NCBI GenBank assembly: GCA_951640165.1
Contig: OX621252.1
Span: 17,071,934-17,135,933 of the forward strand
Direction: 5' to 3'
Origin: Pseudoips prasinana
Lineage: Eukaryota > Arthropoda > Insecta > Lepidoptera > Nolidae
Length of the DNA: 64,000 nucleotides
The notes under the pieces are model-generated. The model was not told the DNA's origin, did no database searches, and worked only from the letters and a program-made list of their open reading frames with translations. A program made the translations under genes and the position numbers. This document shows, one piece after another, positions 51,627-63,846 of the stretch (position 1 is its first letter; the number at the start of each line of letters is the position of its first letter).

Positions 51627-52250
51627 GTAAGATATTTATTTGACTATTTGTACCACCCACTTAACCAACTTAACTAACGGAACTATTAACTTAATTTTTC
51701 ACCCTCACGAAAACGTTCGCCGTGAAATTAAGTATTCTTGATTTGTAAGGCAGGTGATGATGATAAAGAAGATCTTTGTAATTTTCTTTGTTCAGTTGGC
51801 ATTTACAGTAAGTTTTGGAGACTTTCACAGCTTCACCGGACCGAACCTTGGTTTGCAAGCCACATTTTCATTGTTCACTTGGCATTAAGTTTAGTTTAAA
51901 TAGTTCACTATCACAGCTTCACTGGACATTGAAATTATTACGAATATAGTGTACGACTAATTATTTTTAAATTAACGATTTTCTCTCATTCTATGGAAAT
52001 TAGGCTTGTTTTAAATTCTTATGAACTAACTTTATTTTTCTCACGCTAATTACTAGAACGGTAAAATCACTGAATCGCAACTTAAGACTATGAAGCGACT
52101 CGGTCCGTCCGTCCATCTGTCACACACAGCTTCTACTAGTGACTGCCATTCAAATATAAAATAGCTGTAACTACATATAACCCCATATTGAATAAATAGG
52201 ACAAAAATGCTCTGTGAAAAGGGGGCTGAAGTGGGTTTGCTAATATTTTG
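51627..52250. other. Start of NRF-like gene intron 2
   Basis: AT-rich with no exon recognised. The words GACTTTCACAGCTTCACCGG and ATCACAGCTTCACTGGACAT (about 51820 and 51932) form a short direct repeat also echoed near 8510 and 30055. Confidence 0.45.
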
Positions 52251-52252
52251 AA

Positions 52253-52579
52253 CTAGTTGTGTCCCGCGGTTTTACCCGCGTGAAACTTTATAAATTACCA
52301 CAGCTCCTCGCCCGTAGGTGATAGCGTGATAATATGTAGCCTATATGTTGGCCCGACCTCTTAGTAATATTCATGCAAAATTTGAAGTAAATCCATGCAG
52401 TTCTTTTTGAGTTTAGCCCAGACATACATACAGACAAACAGATAAACAGGCAAAAATTCTAAAGACTATATTTTTGCCTTCGATATCGATTGTAGATCAC
52501 GCCCCAAGTATCTTTTTTTTAAAATATTCAATGTGCAGTTTTGACTTTCCTACGATTTTATTATATGTACTCGTATAGA
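52253..52579 (-). mobile_element. LEP1-like Helitron, complete
   Basis: The left end A|CTAGTTGTGTCCCGCGG and the right end TCTATACGAGTACATATAAT (minus strand) are both kept. 327 bp. Confidence 0.88.
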
Positions 52580-52764
52580 TAGATAAGATAGATGTCATAT
52601 AATTAAACGTCGGTCTTGTTTTCACTTGTGTTTAAATAAGTGAAAAATATTCTAAAAATGGTCTTTATTGTTTAAAATATTTTTAGTTTCCACGACAATA
52701 ACTTAATACTAGCTAGCTAAATACCACTACTATATTATTAAAATAAACTTAATAAATGTTTTCA

Positions 52765-52905
52765 TACAATCCGTGTCTATATGTCTACATCTATGTAACT
52801 AGAAATAATTATGTATACTTAATTAATTGCTACAAACATGTTCTGACTATTTACAAGCAATTTTTAAAAGTCTACGTGAATAAAACCTTTTCATTTATTA
52901 AATAA
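52765..52905. repeat. Solitary end of the 1.5-kb inverted-repeat family
   Basis: ACAATCCGTGTCTATATGTC, then CATGTTCTGACTATTTACAA and TAAAAGTCTACGTGAATAAA match the right arm at 18735-18869 in the same orientation. The other arm is absent. Confidence 0.7.
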
Positions 52906-53069
52906 AAAAACTCTCTTATATTGAAAAACAAAAAACTATAAGTAAATCCTAATACGGCAGCAATATTCTTAGTAATTCGTTACGTTAAGGAAAGTTATAA
53001 TTGTCTTGTTAATATTAATTAATGAAAAGGGATTACAGTGTTTTTATTTTTTAATGCCGTGTGAGCTTT

Positions 53070-53960
53070 AACCAAAATGAATGTTACGTTATGTGCCATG
53101 GGCATGTTAGAAAATGGTGCTATTCAACGAGTCGTTGCTGAGGCCCAACACACCAGCCAAAACCTGATACAAGGTGCTGGTCACGTTATCGCAGAACGGG
53201 GGATGTGGTTGAACGGTACACGTACCCGTGTACCGAGATCGTGTTACTACTCAGAGACAGGATCAATTTCTCCAGATGGCCGCTAGAAGACAAACCAATA
53301 TGACAGCGATGCACCTAGTCCAAAGGTTCCAAGAAGAGCATCAGCTTATGGTAAACGACGAAACCACGCGAAGGAGGATGCATGAAGATTTTCTTCATGT
53401 CCGAAGACCGCTACGTGTTCCGGCATTACAAAGTCGTAAGTGCAGTCATCGGCAACATTTATATTGGAGTGAAGAACAATGGTCTTTGATGCTGTTCACC
53501 GATGATTTCCCGTTTGGGTTTCATCCGGGTTCATGAAGAACACCCGTTTGATGAACTCCAGGTAACCGTCTATGGTACCCTCAGAAGGTCCACTCATGCC
53601 AAGGCGAGACATTCATGGTGTGGGCAGGAATTCGTCTTGTGGAGGAACCCAGCTTGTTTGCATCCAAGACAGCATGACTGCAGAAAAATACCATGAAGAG
53701 GAAGTAGAACCTGTTATTGTCCCGCACAGAATCCAAATGAACCAGGAGTTTCTGCATGTACCATTATACACCTTTCCATGCGGCGCGGCTGGTGTCGGTC
53801 GCTCTCCGAGACCACGATAAACAAGTTTTGGATTGGGCTGCACAGTCGCTTAACTTAAATGACATTGATGCATGCCTGGGACATGTTACAACGAAGTTTT
53901 GAGAGAGATTTCTCGTCAAAATTGATGGCGGAACAATAAATTTATAAATACTTGGAAAGT
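53070..53960 (+). pseudogene. Tc1-like transposase, degenerate
   Basis: Pieces in several frames reconstruct the order of a Tc1 transposase. A GMLENGAIQRVVAEAQ start resembles the paired-like helix-turn-helix; then QDQFLQMAARRQTNMTAMHL, VNDETTRRRMHEDFL, RVPAL and LMLFTDDFPFGFHPGS. Near 53830 comes LDWAAQSLNLND, the position of the last catalytic region, where the expected SPDLNP-type motif is ruined. At least two frameshifts and several stops are present. Clean terminal inverted repeats were not found. Confidence 0.8.
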
Positions 53961-54079
53961 ATTAAAAAATCATACCGCAGCAAGACATCGACAATTTAAT
54001 TGTATGTGTAAATAATTAATATAAGATGTGCCAAGAAGAAGTAATTAGATTTTATTAGATGTTTTCAATTTTATTTAAA

Positions 54080-54392
54080 ATAGCTGTGCCCCGCGGTTTT
54101 ACCCGCGTTAAACTTTAAAAATTATCCCAGATCCTCCCCCGTAGGGGATAGCGTGATAATATGTACCCTATATGTTGACCCGACCTCTTAGTAATATTCA
54201 TGCAAAATTTGAAGTAAATCCATGCAGTAATGTTTGAGTTTAGCCCGGACACACATACAGACAAACAGACAAAAATTCTAAAAACTATATTTTTGGCCTC
54301 GATATCGATTGTAGATCACGCCCCAAGTATCCTTTTAAAAAAATATTCAATGTACAGTTTTGACTTACCTACGATTTTATTATGTGTATAGA
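54080..54392 (-). mobile_element. LEP1-like Helitron
   Basis: The left end ATAGCTGTGCCCCGCGGTTT (terminal CTAG changed to CTAT) and the right end TCTATACACATAATAAAATC on the minus strand. 313 bp. Confidence 0.87.
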
Positions 54393-54526
54393 TTAATAGT
54401 TTTATGAGAAGTATTTTTATCACAGATACTAATTGTCTTGTAATTAAAAAGAAACATTTAAAACAATGCAATCATAAAAATTCCTTTATTAACCTATCAT
54501 TCTTCATAGATGTTTTAGATATTTAA

Positions 54527-54779
54527 TCTATATATATAAAAATGAATCCCTATTTCCCTTGGTCACGCCATCACGCGTGAACGGCTGGACCGATTTCACA
54601 ATTTCTTTTTTTATTGTGTTTGTTATTGTCAGGAGAAGGATTTTATGAAAGCAAAAAATATATAAAAATACGGGGAAAATAAGAAAATTTAAGAATACTT
54701 AAAAACAATGTAATATTATTTCTAATCTAACCTTAACGCTTTGGACCATATAAACTTTTTAAATGTAACTTTCTTTTTA
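54527..54779 (+). repeat. Second Helitron-type 5' end fragment
   Basis: TCTATATATATAAAAATGAA, then GGTCACGCCATCACGCGTGA and ACGGCTGGACCGATTTCACA. I recall this 5' end from another lepidopteran Helitron group. It is cut off by the Helitron starting at 54780. Confidence 0.55.
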
Positions 54780-55381
54780 TCTATATAAATAAAAAGAGAA
54801 GTCCTGACTGACTGACTGACTCATCAACGCCCAGCCCTAACCCTTGGATCTAGAAAGATGACATTTTGCACAGATGTTTTCTTTATAATGTAGACAAGGA
54901 ATAAGAAAGGATTTTTCGAATTTGTACCCCTAAGGGGGTAAAATGGGGGTGCAAAGTCAGTATGAAACTTTGCCGTTTTTGAAGTTAAAGGCATGAAATT
55001 TTCTATGTGGCCTTACAGTTAAAAATAAAAAATATATATTTCAGGATTTTTGGAATTTCCACCCCCAAGGGCAAAAAATAGGGGATGTCAGTTTGTGTGA
55101 AAAAATGTGACTCGAAGTTAAACGCGTGAAAATTCGTATTTGGCCTTTCAGTTAAAAATATATATTTTCAGGATTTTTGAGAGTTTCACCCCTTAGGGCG
55201 TCATATAGGGGATGTAAGTGTGTATGAGAAATGCGACATTTTTGAAGTTAAACCCATGAAAATTGGTATTTGTCAACATATAAGCTACATATTATCACGA
55301 TTCACGCTATCACCTACAGAGGAGGAGCTGGGGAGATAATTTATAAAGTTTAACGCGGGTAAAACCGCGGGGCACAGCTAG
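54780..55381 (+). mobile_element. Chimeric Helitron with internal tandem repeats
   Basis: It starts TCTATATAAATAAAAAGAGA after an A and ends CGGGGCACAGCTAG before a T, so both insertion-site bases are correct. The last 115 bases (GTCAACATATAAGCTACATA onward) are the LEP1-like 3' end, but the rest is unrelated to LEP1. Inside, a unit of about 125 bases is repeated nearly three times, each with GAAGTTAAA...CATGAAA and TTCAGGATTTTTG. Confidence 0.82.
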
Positions 55382-55652
55382 TTTGACATAAGAATGCGTG
55401 CTCAAACATCATCAAAGTGGATGTAATAAAATTGAATTTCTTAGTGTACCTACATCACGGTTAGTTCAGAGCCATTACGCCTAATAATAAAAGTGGGACG
55501 CTATGTCAGTAGTAACACGGCGAAGTGGCGTATTTTTTCGTTTTCAATACATGAAAGACATCCCACTGTAGTTCACTTGGCCGTGCATCTGGAAAATGGT
55601 GTATATCATAAAGCATTAGAATACCAAATACAATTTTTCTTAATTATAATTA

Positions 55653-55997
55653 CAGTCCACTAGCGCCACCAATCGAAAAAATGTCATAACTCGTAAATAG
55701 AATCAAAAATACAAAATGTGGTCTATTATTACTGTAGAAAAGGCAATAACGTAATTTTATAACACATTGTCAACACTTGAAATATAGCTGTTTAGCTAAA
55801 TCGTGCATTTGTAACAAAAACGGCCGTTTATGTTTTGAATGCACGATTTAGCTAAACAGCTATATTTCAAGGGTTGATAAGGTGTTATACAATTACGTTA
55901 TTGCCTTTTCCACAGTAATAATAGAACATAATATTTTGTATTATTGATTCTATTTACGAGTTATGACATTTTTTCGATTGGCGGCGCTACTGGACTG
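55653..55997. mobile_element. Foldback element, about 155-bp arms, TA target site
   Basis: The left arm CAGTCCACTAGCGCCACCAA and the right arm, reverse complement CAGTCCAGTAGCGCCGCCAA, extend about 155 bases with few mismatches. A short loop sits around the ACGGCCGT palindrome near 55820. TA flanks both ends (55651-55652 and 55998-55999). No coding capacity. Tc1/mariner-type by target site. Confidence 0.87.
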
Positions 55998-55999
55998 TA

Positions 56000-56420
56000 A
56001 TAGGCCTCTTAAATAGCCATCGTTAAGACAGGACAGCGTCTGTCGGGTCAGCTAGTGTAATATAAAAATGATTCTGTTGATGTGTGTAAATGTTTAGTTT
56101 TCCCCACATTCACTTAAAGGTTACTTGCGGAAAACCTAGTAGATATTAAGTTGAGCGTTTTGTTGTGTTGGCGCAGATCTTAGCCATTCCTATTTATTTT
56201 TAATATGAAATAAATAAAGATGAACCATAAATAGGATCGATATTCAGTATTATATAGTCAAATATGGGGAAAACATTCAGCCTAAAGGCTGCCGTGTTTG
56301 GTGTAGATCTATAGGTTTTTTGCACAGTTGTTATACGGGTCGGCCGGTTGCTTAAGGTTAAATTATAATAAATAAATTAAGAATGAATAAATAAAATAGA
56401 TAACTGATTATGAATTATAC
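56000..56420. other. Intron or intergenic DNA
   Basis: A short CGTCTGTCGGGTCAGCTAGT at 56029-56048 looks like another Helitron-type end. Otherwise nothing recognised. Confidence 0.45.
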
Positions 56421-56424
56421 GCCT

Positions 56425-56695
56425 TTAAACAAAGGGTAAAACGGAACCCTATTACTAAGACTTCGCTGTCTGTCACCAGGCTGTATCTCGTGAACCGTGA
56501 TAGTTAGACAGTTGAACATTTCACAGAAGATGGATTTCTGTTGCCGCTATAACAACAAATAGTGAAAAACAAAATAAAATAAATAATAAAGGGGGCTCCC
56601 ATACAACAAACATGAATTTATTGCTTTTTATAGATCATGGTACGGAACCCTTCGTGCGCGAGTCCGAACCGCACTTAGCCGGTTTTAAGCTATAG
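56425..56695. repeat. Relative of the GGGTTCCGT repeat
   Basis: Ends with ACGGAACCCTTCGTGCGCGA and GTCCGAACCGCACTTAGCCG, the same hairpin-type cap as at 57835-57870 in reverse; AACGGAACCCT occurs at the left end. Confidence 0.6.
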
Positions 56696-56889
56696 CCCCT
56701 TTGACCTATACTATTGAACAGATGTAACCTTTGTATACCTATCTAATAGAATAAGAACAAATTTTATAAATACGTATAATAATTATATGTTAATTTAAAA
56801 AAATAAGTACACGTTATCTTTAGCAATGATTTCTGTATTAAGCACGCAGACACCATAAGTCTGTGAGTAAAGATGTTTGTTACTCTTCC

Positions 56890-57016
56890 TCGCAAAAACT
56901 ACCGAACAGGTTTTGATACAAATGTGTAGTAATATAGCTTATATACCCGAATAACTAATAGTCAATACAAACATTATGAATTATATTATAAATTGTAAAC
57001 CCGCGGGGCACAGCTG
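56890..57016 (+). mobile_element. Short Helitron 3' part
   Basis: GCAAAAACTACCGAACAGGT through CCCGCGGGGCACAGCTGG matches the inverse of 49224-49398. The CTAG end is CTGG. The 5' end is unclear. Confidence 0.65.
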
Positions 57017-57019
57017 GTC

Positions 57020-57830
57020 TGATATAATGTTATGTTTTACTCAATTAGAGTGTGAACGTATTAAAAATAAAAATAATATACTTGATTTTAAATATTCAAA
57101 TGTTTAGAATCAGGTATCTTTGAAATATTTATATTACTAATACGCCACAGATACATTTCAAGGCAACATATGTTATTATTCACTTATTGGCAATCGAATT
57201 ATCATAGATCATAGTCACGTGATCCATTTAATTATTCTGTACTTCTGTCCTTAATATATATATATATATAGAAATACCGTCCAAAATATTACAACTTTCA
57301 CTAATCATTGCCATATTCAAGTGCGTATACTTACGTTGCCATTACGTAAATTCGTTTTAGAAAGGTCCTTTAATTATTACTATTTGCAAAAGATCAAAGG
57401 TTCGAAAAAAGTTGAACTGACTGCAGCACTATGATTATACTGTGCCCATTCGTTTATTATGTTTCTCTGTTAATAACGCCCTCACACGTTACCGATGTGA
57501 TTTAAAATAATAATCGATTTTACTTAAAAAGAACTATTAATCGATATACTTTCAGTTAAAATGTTAATTATAAGTAACTGCAACGAATTAAGTCGAAATC
57601 TTTGAGTTTAAGTTGAAACCAAGACTAAAGAACCATTCATTTTCTTAGTTAATAAAATTTACAGAAACAATACTTAAAGTCAAATTTATTTTATGATATG
57701 ATCCGTTTTTTATTTATTTCATTTTCCTATTTTATAGTCTGTGGTTGTATGTTATTTAAAGGGCACTCCATTAAATGGGCATTACCCGTCAATAAAGTAC
57801 GACATAACTTTAGTACATTATTCCGAAAAC
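57020..57830. other. AT-rich DNA
   Basis: No gene recognised. A short TATATATATA run lies at 57256-57270. Confidence 0.5.
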
Positions 57831-58371
57831 ACCGGCCAAGTGCGAGTCGGACTCGCACATGAAGGGTTCCGTAGTAGCAAGTATTTCAGTTGATTAAATG
57901 AAAGCAAATTGCGGTTCATAACGTATTAAAAAAAAATTCTTGCTAGATCTCGTTCAAACCAATTTTCGTTGTTAGTTTCTATGGTAATGTAGTTACATCA
58001 TATATTTTTTTTAATTTTGTCATTCTCTTATTTTAGAAGTTACAGGGGGGGGGGGGGGGGGGACACTCATTTTACCACTTTGGAAGTGTCTCTCGCCCAA
58101 ACTATTCAGTTTAGACAAAAATGATTTTAGAAACCTCAATATCATTTTTGAAGACATGTTCATAGACACCACATATGTAAGGGTACGATGAAAAAAAAAT
58201 TTTTGAGTTTCAATTCTATATAATAATATGGCAACCCCCAAAATTATTGTTATTTTTCTATTTTTGTGTAAAAATCTTAATGCGGTTCACCAAATACACC
58301 TACTTACCAAGTTTCAGCAGTACAGCTCTTATAGTTTCGGAAAAAAGTAGCTGTGACATACGGACGGACAG

Positions 58372-58564
58372 TGTTCACTGCGGTTCGTCACCGCGTCAAT
58401 AGATGGCGCTGTTAAGCTCGTTAAAAGTCGCAATGGTTTCGTTCACAAATATACTATATAGCTATCGAGGATTTTTGTTGCAATATACCAGCATCAGTAC
58501 AGTTTTGCGTGTTTTATTTATTTAAAACCCCAAACACACCCCTGAACTGCTTGGGCACTCAACA
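58372..58564 (+). repeat. BEL/Pao 5' LTR
   Basis: 193 bases, TG...CA, matching the 3' LTR except for a single-base indel seen near TTTTTGTTG(A)CAATATACC. The sequence directly downstream (TTGGTCCTAACGACC) is where the primer-binding site should be; the tRNA was not identified. Confidence 0.92.
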
Positions 58565-59509
58565 TTGGTCCTAACGACCCGGATAGTACGGACCAGGATT
58601 TTTGACACTAGTGTGGAGCCACCGCTGGCCGCGCTTCCCACCCGTGTACTTGTAGTGAAACGCTACAGCAAGGTACACGATCCTCCGCACAAGCGGCGAC
58701 AGCTTTGCCCAAACTGGGTCCAGAGCTGTGCCAGCATCCCCGGAGCAGTACAAGGAGTGGCGACAGACGGCGCCACTTTTAGTTCAACGAGTGGTCACCA
58801 GAGGGCGCTGCTCGAAGTTCAACACTTCACAAGGACAACACGGTGACGCAGGCGCAGCTTCGTGACGTCACAGGGACGTCATACACAGTGAGTTCAACAA
58901 GCGGCCACAGATGGTGTTTGTGTGAAGTGCATTTTGTGAGTACATTTGTTTACCTTTTTATCCTGTCCGTAATCAGAGCAACAGTTTAAGTGCCGAGTAG
59001 TAATTAGTTCAAATTAGAACAATCGTGAAGACTGGACTTAGAAAATTCAGTATCTTTTGGGACTTATAAAATTTTAGATCATTTTTAAACTTAGAATAAG
59101 TTAGTTGTAGTTTGTGTGCATGTTAATTAAGGACTTAGAATATTTAAGAAAAAACGGGGGAACGAGGAATCTATGTCCGATTTCCACCAGGTTTTGTGTG
59201 TTGCCAAACACTTGTAAAATTTTTACCAGTGTTTAGGGACTTGTAATATTTTTAACTTTTGTTTACATTGACTTATAGCATTTTAATGCATTTGAGATTT
59301 AAAAACTTACACATAGTTTTTGAAAATCAAAATTAATTAATAAATTTTAACCAGTTCGAACACTTAGCATATTTAATAACAAATTAAATTTGAAAAAAAT
59401 AACTTAAAATCAATTTTTATTTACATATTTTTACACATTTGTCTCTTGTTTTAGAACAATTTTTAATTAATATATTGCTATTAGTTTTGATCATTAATTA
59501 CATTACAAA

Positions 59510-61931
59510 ATGGAAGGATTACTAAAAGTTTATAAAGATCAACAAAATGTAATATCAAAGGGTTTAACTAATTTAAAGAAATGTGGTAAAGATAGATTAA
59601 CACTAGAATACATAGAAACAAGACAAGAATTATTAGAACAAAATTGGAATTTATTTAAAGAAACTAAGTATAAATTATATGCGCATACTATGACAGAGGA
59701 TACAGAGCAGAAATTAGAGGATATTTACGATACAACAGAGGAAACTTACATAACTTATAAATGTTTGATGAAATCAATTTTCAATAATATTCGTTTAGCC
59801 ACGGGGTCGGTGCAAAAAACCGACGGTCCCTCATCCAGTACTAGTAAATTAAATAGTTCACTTGTAAAATTGCCCAAAATTTCCATACCGATATTCTCAG
59901 GTAAATATGATGAATGGACAACATTCCATGATCTTTTTACCTCATTAGTACATAATAACCAGGCATTAGATAATGTGCAAAAGCTTCATTATCTTAAAAG
60001 TCACCTTTCTGGCGAAGCAGAACAATTAATACGTCACACTCCTATAGCTGACGCCAATTATGTCCAATGTTGGGATCTATTTGGCAAAAGGTATAGCAAT
60101 AAAAAATACCTAACCAACTGCGTTTTAAAAAGGTTGTTCGGTCAAAAGCGAATGCATGTCGAATCTGCTACTTCTTTGAAAGAATTGCTAGACACTACAT
60201 GTGATTGTCTTAATGCGTTGAGTAACTTAAGCATAAACGTGAGTACATGGGATGTCATTATCATACACATTGTTACCTTTAAGTTAGATGTTGAGACGCG
60301 AAAACAATGGGAGCTTAGCGTGTGTAACAATGACTCCAACAAGGACTTGCCAACTTTTAGCTAGTTCAAAACATTCCTGGAGAATCGGTTTCGCGCGTTA
60401 GAGTGCTTAGAACCTAAAAAGGCACCAGTTCATCAGTTCCATAGTCCAAAGGCCATGCTGGCAACAAGTTCTTCAAAGACTAATAATATGCGGTGCGAGT
60501 TCTGCTCCGACCTTCACAAACTTTGCTTCTGCAAGAAATTCAATAAGGAATCACTCAAGGCCAGACGTGAGTTCGTATTAAAAAATAATATTTGCTTCAA
60601 CTGCCTTGGTGGCAATCATGTTGTTAGTGAGTGCAGGAAGCCTACCAGATGCAAGGTGTGCCAGAAGCGCCACCATTCAATGCTGCATTTAGATCAGGAG
60701 TCGATCAAAAGGGACCAACCTTCGACATCATCGGCTATCGACAGTGTTAGTGCCACTAATACTAGTCCGATTGCTTCGTTTTTGTCGACAGGTAACACTC
60801 CCGCACCGAGACAGGTTTTACTAGCCACTGCGCTAGTAAAAGCCGAGTCGCATTCTGGTGAACTCCAGACGGTCCGAGCCCTGATCGATCAGGGCTCGCA
60901 GGCGTGCTTCATAACAGAGGCCGTAGTTCAGCTGCTCAGCCTGAAAAAGATCCCTATTCAAGGAGTTATCTCAGGTCTTGGCGGTACCTACTAGTTCAAC
61001 CATGGCACGGTACATGGTATATTTAAATATCCAGTCTCGGATTAGTCTAAATTTCAAACTGAAAATTAAAGCTTACGTACTAAATAAAATAACAACTTAT
61101 TTACCCGAACGCAAGATTAACACTGCCTTAGATTGGCTAAGTATTGACACTCTGCAGCTAGCCGATCCAGAGTTCAACACTCCCAATAAGATTGATGTGT
61201 TACTGGGCGCTGATGCTTACAGCAGCATCATAAAACAAGGTATATTTAGAAACCCTTCAGGCACGTTGATCGCTCAGAGTACTACGTTAGGCTGGGTACT
61301 ATCAGGCGTAGTAAACAAGGACACAGATCAAAACACAAAATTAAATAATATTAGTGTATTACATGCACAATTTAGTGAAGACGACATGTTAAAAAAGTTC
61401 TGGGAGATAGAAGAGCAAAGTAGTGTGAAGAAAATGCTTACGCTCGAAGAAAATAGATGTGAAGAGTTCTACAGCAAAAGTACAAGAAGAGACAGCAACG
61501 GCAGGTACATAGTACAATTACCTTTCCGCGATGAAGATCCTCCTTGCAAAGGCGGTAACTCCCGTGCTATCACTGAAAAAAGATTAAAAGCATTAGAGTG
61601 TAGATTAGAGAAAAATACAGATTTTAAAAACAAGTACAAACAGGTCTTAGAACTAGGACACATAAGAGAAGTTGACAAGCGCGATAAAAATAGAAATATA
61701 GCTGTCTACTTACCTCAACATGCGGTAGTCAGGGAAGACAAAACTACCACAAAGGTGCGAGTTGTCTTCAACGCCTCAGAGAAGAACGACAATAGTGTAT
61801 CACTCAATGACGCGTTGATGATAAGGCCCACTTTAAAAAGGCAACACGATATAAGAAGGCCTAGAATTATATTTCCAAATAACAGAGCTTTTAGGAAAAG
61901 GGGTATTCCAGCTACAAAAATGAAAGAGTAA
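59510..61931 (+). pseudogene. BEL/Pao gag-protease-reverse transcriptase region, broken
   Basis: The first frame (59510-60364) is a Pao-type gag with a DUF1759-like stretch (FSGKYDEWTTFHDLF near residue 131). It is ended by a TAG at 60362-60364; the same frame continues after it to 60994. That second part has the Cys/His knuckle region (CEFCSDLHKLCFC, CFNCLGGNHVVSEC, CKVCQKRHHSML) and the protease box ALIDQGSQACFITE. A frameshift near 60980-60992 moves the frame to 60978-61931, which carries the protease-to-polymerase linker and the first reverse-transcriptase words (RVVFNASEK), then stops. One nonsense codon, one frameshift and a truncated polymerase make it non-functional. Confidence 0.88.
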
Positions 61932-62988
61932 TAATAAAGACATAGTAGACATCATTCAGAACAGAGAGAGTACAAACATAGAACAAACAGAGTACAAACA
62001 TAGAACAAACAAATCAAATTAGTACAGACGACAAAATCAATACATACAAGGACAACACAAACAAGGACAACATAAATAAGGACAACACAAATAATGAAAA
62101 AATAATACAGAACACAGAACAAACAGTAAAGTTCTACAAGCAAACAGAACACAAAGAAAAAGAACTCGAAATAAAACTTGACAGTACAATAAAGGTTCTT
62201 GGACTTACCTGGAACCGCATCGATGATACTTTCCAGTACACGGTGAACCCCCCGCCGACGACGTAGCACCTGTAACTAAAAGATCCATTATTTCTGTAAT
62301 AGCACGTATTTTTTACCCATGCGGTTGGTTAGCACCTAGTGTAATTCTAGTGAAGGTATTCAACCAGAAATTATAGCTCGCAGGTGTTGGCTAGGACGAG
62401 GGGCTTACCAAAGAACTTATTAAGGAATTGAGATCATATAGTGAAGATTGTTACTACTCACCAAGCTCCAGATTCCTCGTTGACTCGGAACAAAGTCCAA
62501 CGAATATTTGGAGCTACACGGGTTTAGTGACGTCTTCGAGACTGCGTATTTAGCTGCAATTAAGTTGCGTATGGTAGATGCCCACAACATAGTAAAGGTG
62601 CTGGTTGCTTAAACCAGAGTTGCGCCAGTAGAACAGGACGTTTGAAATCTTGACCATGATGATAGCGTCACAATGGTTTCACGTCTCTACGCAGAACAAT
62701 TCAGCGGATTGCGCCTCTAGAGAAATATTACCTAGTTCCCTACGAAAACGAACTATGGTTCGCGGGACCATCAATTTTCAAAGCGCAGAACATTATTTAT
62801 AGTAGGCCAAATAATCATTATAGGACAGATTTAGAATAGAAAATAGGTTAGGATTGTTGCGTACTGCCGAAGGTTTGATGAATGTGCCAGACAATAATTA
62901 CGAAGAGTCCAACCTAAATTGTTTATCACGCTGGCAAGTTATCCAGTGAATGATGCAGTCATTTTAGAGACGTTGGTCCGACGAATAT
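61932..62988 (+). pseudogene. BEL/Pao interior, deleted and scrambled
   Basis: From 61960 to about 62110 the sequence is A/C-rich with short direct repeats (TACAAACATAGAACAAACA twice, then AAGGACAACACAAAC-type units three times). At 62185-62370 pieces of the end of a Pao polymerase region are readable in two frames (VLGLTWNRIDDTFQY, then KRSIISVIARIF and CGWLAPSVILVKV). The rest to 62988 has only scattered, stop-ridden similarity to the integrase region. Confidence 0.7.
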
Positions 62989-63219
62989 TTGTCCACATTG
63001 ATGAACCGTTACAAATGGTCATCACATGTTACTGAGCCAAAAATTGGAGACATTGTTTTAATAAAAGACGACGACTTGCCTCCAAGTCGCTGGTTGATGG
63101 GTAAAATTGTTGAAAAACACCCGGGGTATGATAATGTCACCCGTGTCGTCACGTTACGCACTAAGTCCTCAATAATCAAAAGACCAACATCCAAAATATG
63201 TATTTTACCTGTAGATTAA
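62989..63219 (+). pseudogene. BEL/Pao polyprotein C-terminus (DUF5641-like)
   Basis: A 76-codon frame with KIGDIVLIKDDDLPPSRWLM, then GKIVEKHPGYDNVTRVVTLR and ending ICILPVD. This is the conserved end of Pao-type polyproteins, after the integrase. It is in good condition compared with the region before it. Confidence 0.85.
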
Positions 63220-63652
63220 GAAATATTTTTTGTTATTATTTATATTGCTTGTTGCATAAATCATAGATTTATTACATGTTTATTCGTTTTAAGGTCTATT
63301 TACACAAAATTATATACAACAATCAACTATTATAGACATAGAACCTAGAATAAGATGTTTAATTTTAAGATAGTTCATAGTTTTGTTAGTTTTAAACTGT
63401 AGCACATAGTAGTTCAGCCATGACTTCTAGCTTGTAGTTCATTGTAGTTCACTTTTAGTTCTTAGTTCAGAGCAAGCAGGGCAGTAATTAGTACAAATTG
63501 TTTTGCTTAGGTTTTAGTTCAGTTCATATTATTGTCAATAAATATACATATCTTTTTACAGTACAAACTAAGATCAGCGTAATGTACCATAGAGCAATGT
63601 ACCCCATTATTTAAGAAGGACGTTCCATCAGTAACGTCCTTGGTGGGCGGTA

Positions 63653-63846
63653 TGTTCACTGCGGTTCGTCACCGCGTCAATAGATGGCGCTGTTAAGCTC
63701 GTTAAAAGTCGCAATGGTTTCGTTCACAAATATACTATATAGCTATCGAGGATTTTTGTTGACAATATACCAGCATCAGTACAGTTTTGCGTGTTTTATT
63801 TATTTAAAACCCCAAACACACCCCTGAACTGCTTGGGCACTCAACA
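63653..63846 (+). repeat. BEL/Pao 3' LTR
   Basis: 194 bases, near-identical to the 5' LTR. The preceding GGTGGGCGGTA is a weak candidate polypurine tract. Confidence 0.92.

Larger units (their letters stand above)
58372..63846 (+). mobile_element. BEL/Pao LTR retrotransposon, degenerate, with 5-bp target duplication
   Basis: Two near-identical LTRs (58372-58564 and 63653-63846) start TGTTCACTGCGG and end CACTCAACA. GACAG flanks both (58367-58371 and 63847-63851). The interior, 5' to 3', holds gag, a zinc-knuckle region, aspartic protease, the beginning of reverse transcriptase, a scrambled A- and C-rich section, a reverse-transcriptase/RNase H remnant, and the C-terminal end after integrase. 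Much of the polymerase and integrase is missing. The near-identical LTRs suggest a fairly recent insertion, despite an internally deleted body; it may have moved with help from an intact relative. Confidence 0.92.

Noticed and set aside
62989..63219. Independent small host gene
   Set aside because: The product matches the C-terminal end of Pao polyproteins and lies between the LTRs of that element.
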